Assembly (NCBI RefSeq): GCF_020991275.1
Contig: NZ_JAJLQY010000002.1
Location: 1-64,000, forward strand
Origin: Actinocorallia sp. API 0066
GTDB lineage: Bacteria > Actinomycetota > Actinomycetes > Streptosporangiales > Streptosporangiaceae
Reading direction: 5' to 3'
DNA: 64,000 nucleotides
Position 1 is the first letter of the stretch; every line of letters begins with the position of its first letter. The notes beneath the pieces are model-generated. The model ran no database searches. It worked only from the letters and a program-made list of their open reading frames with translations, and had not been told where the DNA came from. Positions 60,775 to 64,000 of the stretch are shown piece by piece. Both the position numbers and the translations under genes were made by a program.

Positions 60775-63066
60775 CTAGCAGGGGCCGTTGTCGCGCCAGA
60801 CGCCCCACTGGCCGGTGGTCCCCGGCTCCTCGCCGAGGGTCCACCACTGGGCCGTGTAGTTCCTGCCGTTGCGGGAGACGCGGTCACCGCCGGTGTAGGT
60901 GGTGGTGGCGCTCCAGGTGGGCTCGCAGTCGCCCGGCGGGTCCGTCGGGGTGCCGGTCGGGGTCGGCGTCGGGGTGACGACCGCGCCGTCCCGGCTGAGG
61001 TCGCCGGCGAGCGCGTACAGTTTGCCGCCGACGCTCACGGTCCAGTTCGACGGTGTGGAGACGGGCAGGTAGTAGACGAGCGCGACGTCTGCCGATCCGC
61101 CGGGCGGGATCGAGGTGTGGCCCGGCAGCTTCAGCGAGACCCGGTGGAAGTCGCCGTCGAGCCCGCCGACGTTGTTGCCGGTGTGGTCGCTGCGCACGAT
61201 CGAGGTCGTCCAGCCCGACCAGTTGTTGACGAGCGCGGAGGTCGAGGTGGCGAAGTCGGCCTGGAACTCGGTGCCGCCCGGCAGTGTGGTGTCGGTGTTG
61301 TTGGTGATTTTTACCTTGGGGTTGATCGGGTAGTTGTTGTCGCCGATGGGGAACTCACCGAAGCTGACCGAGATGTCGAGCTTCTCCTCGGGCAGGTCGA
61401 TCGTGCTCTTGGTGTTGCCGTACGGCGGGGCGTTCTTGAACTTGTCGTACATCAGGGACGAGAGCGTCGATCCCATCTCGTACTGCCCCTTGGCGGCGTT
61501 CCACGCGTAGTCGCCCGCCAGCTCCCACATCATCGTGCCGCCGATGCCCCGGTCGATGACATAGTCGGCCTTGGCCGCGACGGACTGCTCGTCCTCGGTG
61601 GACAGGAACACCTTCTTGGTGGGGTTCCAGAGCCAGGGCGCCACCAGCGTCGTGCTGTAGTGCCGCGTGTAGTCGCCCTGCAGGGTGGCGTCACCCAGGC
61701 CGTAGTCGTCCAGGTAGTCGCCGAGGATGCCGTTCTCCAGGTTCTTGGCGTGCCACATCGGGTTCGACCCGGCGGGGCTCTCGTTGCCGTTGTCGTCGAG
61801 GTCGTGCCAGAGGTTGTCGATCCCGACGGCGCCGTCCCCGCACGCGGTGAGGCCGGACCCCGCCGGACAACTGCTGCTCGGCGCGGTGCCCCACAGGCCG
61901 TTCGTGCCGCCCGTGACGTTCTTGAACCCGCGCGTGTAGTACGGCAGGCCGATGTTGATCCGGCCCGCGGGCATCGAGCCCCGGAAGTAGTGGTAGGCCC
62001 AGTCGGTGTTCAGGTAGCCGATGCCGCCGTACTGGGACGTCCCGTACACGTTGGACGCGGCGAGCTCGGCGTCGGCGCCGTCGTCGAACAGCGCCGCGTT
62101 CGGGCCGACGTACCTGTTCCAGGCGCCGTGCAGGTCGTAGGACATGATGTTGACGTAGTCGAGGTACTGGGCGGTCTGGTAGGTCTCCATGCCGCGCAGG
62201 AGGTAGCCGGACGAGGGCGCGGCTGCCGTCAGCAGGTAGTGCTTCCCGTCCTGCTCGCCGGCCCGGTCGAGCTTCTCCCGGAGCGTCTTCATGAGGACGG
62301 CGTAGCTCCGGTTGAGCGCGGCGCGGCGCGGGTTGGCGAAGCTCCAGTCGAGCGGGTTGCCCGAGTCGGCCATCGAGGACGGGTACTCGTAGTCGATGTC
62401 CAGGCCGTTGAACCCGTAGGCGCGCAGGAAGGCGACGGACGAGTCCGCGAACGCGGTGATGCCCGCGGTGTTGACGCTGTTGTCGGCGTTCGTGGTCATC
62501 CGGTAGAAGCCGCCGGACGCGACACGGTCGCCGTCCTCGTCGAAGTGGCCTCCGGTCTCGGCCCAGCCGCCGACCGAGATCAGCGTCTTGACGTCCGGGT
62601 ACTGGCGCTTGAACTTGGTGAGCTGGTTGAAGTGGCCCTTGTAGGGCAGGGCGGGGTCCATCGTGACGCCGTCCCACGTCATCCCGGTGCTCGGGTTGTC
62701 CGGGGTGTCCGCGCCGACCGAGATCCGGTTGTCGGCGCCGACATGGGCGAAGGCGTAGTTCAGGTGGGTCACCTTGTCCCACGGGATGTCGTCCACCAGG
62801 TAGGACGGCGTGCCGTTCTTGCCGGTGCGCCAACTGGTGAAGTACCCGATGACGCGCCGCTTGTGGTCGGCGCCCATCTTCTCACGGCCGTCGGTGTCGT
62901 AGACGGTGCAGTAGGGGACGGTGACGCCCGGCGTGGTGTAAAGGCCGTCGGGGCGACATGAGGAGTCGTCGGCGCCGGCGCCGGTGCTCGGAAGGCCGAG
63001 CGCGGCGGCGGCGAGAGCGAGTGCGGCACCCGCCGCGACGAGCGCGGAACGCAAGCGGAAGGCCAT
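60775..63066 (-). CDS. Secreted GH18 chitinase with C-terminal chitin-binding module
   Basis: A 763-residue exported chitinase. The signal peptide spans about residues 1-32 (RLRSALVAAGAALALAAAALG). The GH18 catalytic barrel includes KRRVIGYFTSW, KTLISVGGWAETGGHF, the active-site FNGLDIDYEYP (DxxDxDxE, Glu as acid) and YVNIMSYDLHGAW, ending with GTMMWELAGD. A beta-sandwich domain follows (VKITNNTDTTLPGGTEFQAD), then a TPTPTPTGTPTDPP linker and a CBM5/12 module (WSATTTYTGGDRVSRNGRNY to WRDNGPC). ATG 63066 has GGAGGTGG. A good promoter lies upstream. Confidence 0.95.
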   Translation of the reverse strand: MAFRLRSALVAAGAALALAAAALGLPSTGAGADDSSCRPDGLYTTPGVTVPYCTVYDTDGREKMGADHKRRVIGYFTSWRTGKNGTPSYLVDDIPWDKVTHLNYAFAHVGADNRISVGADTPDNPSTGMTWDGVTMDPALPYKGHFNQLTKFKRQYPDVKTLISVGGWAETGGHFDEDGDRVASGGFYRMTTNADNSVNTAGITAFADSSVAFLRAYGFNGLDIDYEYPSSMADSGNPLDWSFANPRRAALNRSYAVLMKTLREKLDRAGEQDGKHYLLTAAAPSSGYLLRGMETYQTAQYLDYVNIMSYDLHGAWNRYVGPNAALFDDGADAELAASNVYGTSQYGGIGYLNTDWAYHYFRGSMPAGRINIGLPYYTRGFKNVTGGTNGLWGTAPSSSCPAGSGLTACGDGAVGIDNLWHDLDDNGNESPAGSNPMWHAKNLENGILGDYLDDYGLGDATLQGDYTRHYSTTLVAPWLWNPTKKVFLSTEDEQSVAAKADYVIDRGIGGTMMWELAGDYAWNAAKGQYEMGSTLSSLMYDKFKNAPPYGNTKSTIDLPEEKLDISVSFGEFPIGDNNYPINPKVKITNNTDTTLPGGTEFQADFATSTSALVNNWSGWTTSIVRSDHTGNNVGGLDGDFHRVSLKLPGHTSIPPGGSADVALVYYLPVSTPSNWTVSVGGKLYALAGDLSRDGAVVTPTPTPTGTPTDPPGDCEPTWSATTTYTGGDRVSRNGRNYTAQWWTLGEEPGTTGQWGVWRDNGPC

Positions 63067-63130
63067 CGGCCCACCTCCAAAACTGCGGTGCTGACTGGAC
63101 GTGGCCCCGGCCCCCGCAGGGTCGGCCTCA

Positions 63131-63159
63131 CGCTAAGCAAGGCGCCTCGGAGGGGTCAA
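63131..63159 (-). promoter_or_regulatory. Chitinase promoter
   Basis: On the minus strand TTGACC (63154-63159) and TTAGCG (63131-63136) are separated by exactly 17 bases, about 65 bases upstream of the chitinase ATG. Immediately upstream is an AT-rich stretch with repeated GAAAC (AGGAAACTTAATTAA then AAGAAACC, 63160-63185), a candidate regulator site. Confidence 0.6.
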
Positions 63160-63319
63160 CGGTTTCTTTTAATTAAGTTTCCTTTTTATTGTTGTTTAGG
63201 GCGCGCATAAGGTGACGCGGCAGGAGAACGCCTTTTCACGGGCCTGACTCGGCTTCAACGGGCATGGCTCGGCGCCCGCCCGGGGTTCGGGCGGGCGCTC
63301 GCGGGCGCTCACACGACGG

Positions 63320-64000
63320 TCAGAGGTACTGGCCCATGGGGATGTCCAGCGGTTTGACCGGGTTGTCCGGGAGGTCGTCCAACAGCAGGGTGCGGACGTC
63401 CGCCGGGATCTCCTCGGTGGTGATGCGCCGGGCCTGGAGCGAGCGGGCCCGGTCCAGGAGGTTGCGCATCAGCCTCGCGTTGCCGAACGACGGGCCCCGC
63501 GGCGTCGCCCGCAGGATCTCGCCGAGCCGTCCGGGGATGCGCTCGTCCAGCGTCAGGCCCGCCTCCCCGGCCATGAAGGTGAAGATGGCCACGAGGTCAT
63601 CGTCCGTGTAGTCCGGGAACGCGAGGACCGTCGGGAAGCGGGAGGCGAGGCCCGGATTGAAGTCCAGGAACCGCAGCATCTCGCCCTCGTACCCGGCGAC
63701 GATCACCACGAGGTCGGAGCGGTGCTCCTCCATCAGCTTGAGCAGTTCGGCGACGGCCTCGTGCCCGTAGTCCTGGTAGGAGTCGGCGGGCGTCAGCGAG
63801 TACGCCTCGTCGATGAACAGCACACCGCCGAGCGCCCGTTCGACGGCGGCCCGCACCCGTGGCGCCGTCTGCCCGATGTACTCGCCGACGAGGTCGGCCC
63901 GCGACACCTCGACCAGGTGCCCCGACGACAGCAGCCCCAGCTTGGCGTAGACGGCGGCGACGAGCCGCGCGATCGTGGTCTTGGCGGTGCCGGGGTTGCC
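63320..64000 (-). CDS. AAA ATPase, CbxX/CfqX (EccA-like C-terminal) type, 5' truncated by window
   Basis: The window holds 226 C-terminal residues of a AAA+ ATPase. Walker A is GNPGTAKTT at the very edge (the usual GTGKTT has Ala here). Other landmarks are VSRADLVGEYIGQTAPRV (pore loop region), Walker B GGVLFIDEAYSL, VVIVAGYEGEM and sensor 2 region PSFGNARLMRNLLDRA. The reading frame continues beyond 64000, so the N-terminal part is unseen. Family members act as Rubisco-activase-like or type VII secretion (EccA) motors; which one cannot be told from this piece. Confidence 0.9.
   Translation of the reverse strand, partial: GNPGTAKTTIARLVAAVYAKLGLLSSGHLVEVSRADLVGEYIGQTAPRVRAAVERALGGVLFIDEAYSLTPADSYQDYGHEAVAELLKLMEEHRSDLVVIVAGYEGEMLRFLDFNPGLASRFPTVLAFPDYTDDDLVAIFTFMAGEAGLTLDERIPGRLGEILRATPRGPSFGNARLMRNLLDRARSLQARRITTEEIPADVRTLLLDDLPDNPVKPLDIPMGQYL

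Overview
The window is high-GC actinobacterial chromosome. The markers are a WhiB-family regulator, PucR-type regulators, a CvnA-B-C-D conservon, XRE/DUF5753 regulators with DUF397 partners, RRHVD-type leader peptides, an IdeR/DmdR-type iron box, and many GTG starts with GTGA/ATGA overlaps. Gene content (conservon, NDMA-dependent alcohol dehydrogenase, polyester-hydrolase-like enzyme, Spo0M) suggests a filamentous member of Streptosporangiales, perhaps Thermomonosporaceae. That placement is inference; no rRNA or tRNA gene was recognised.

Layout. 0-2.3 kb: decayed mobile/accessory DNA (an IS607-type resolvase remnant and a broken nuclease-like gene) with two VOC proteins. 2.3-7.2 kb: aspT-aspD (aspartate decarboxylation coupled to Asp/Ala exchange), divergent from an NDMA-dependent alcohol dehydrogenase. 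7.2-10.4 kb: an autoregulated TetR-ABC exporter operon. 10.5-15.6 kb: two PucR regulators flanking a cutinase/PET-hydrolase-like secreted esterase, then an E. coli-type argG. 15.7-19.1 kb: alkane hydroxylation operon alkB-rubredoxin-rubredoxin-rubredoxin reductase with a divergent TetR. 20-23.7 kb: the conservon. 25.4-29.3 kb: an accessory island of XRE/DUF5753, three DUF397 genes, an RsbW-like ATPase and a small HTH gene with its own palindrome. 29.8-32.8 kb: a three-gene operon of unknown function that joins a class I aminoacyl-tRNA-synthetase-like/ASCH fusion, a P-loop kinase-like protein and an unknown protein; this is the best candidate for an undescribed system. 33-39 kb: cyanase, a flavin monooxygenase with TetR, and sulfur assimilation (sir, zinc-ribbon peptide, cysH, cbiX-like) behind a leader peptide. 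39.3-42.8 kb: YihY, a phosphotriesterase-like protein lacking metal ligands, WhiB, and an iron-box-controlled sucrase/ferredoxin-like protein. 42.8-47.5 kb: glpD-tetR-AGPS-like-lipid kinase, the same order as M. tuberculosis Rv2249c-Rv2252. 47.6-56.7 kb: housekeeping and unknown genes including rsgA and a PolA-like polymerase. 57-60.7 kb: ion channel-M56 protease-BlaI operon divergent from spo0M. 60.8-63.1 kb: GH18 chitinase. The right edge cuts a CbxX/CfqX-type AAA ATPase.

Regulatory signals seen directly include palindromes at five or more local regulator genes, two BlaI-type dyads, an iron box, a good chitinase promoter, several intrinsic-terminator hairpins, and a pair of 72-bp repeats that fold into the same nested hairpin with G-U-conserving substitutions.
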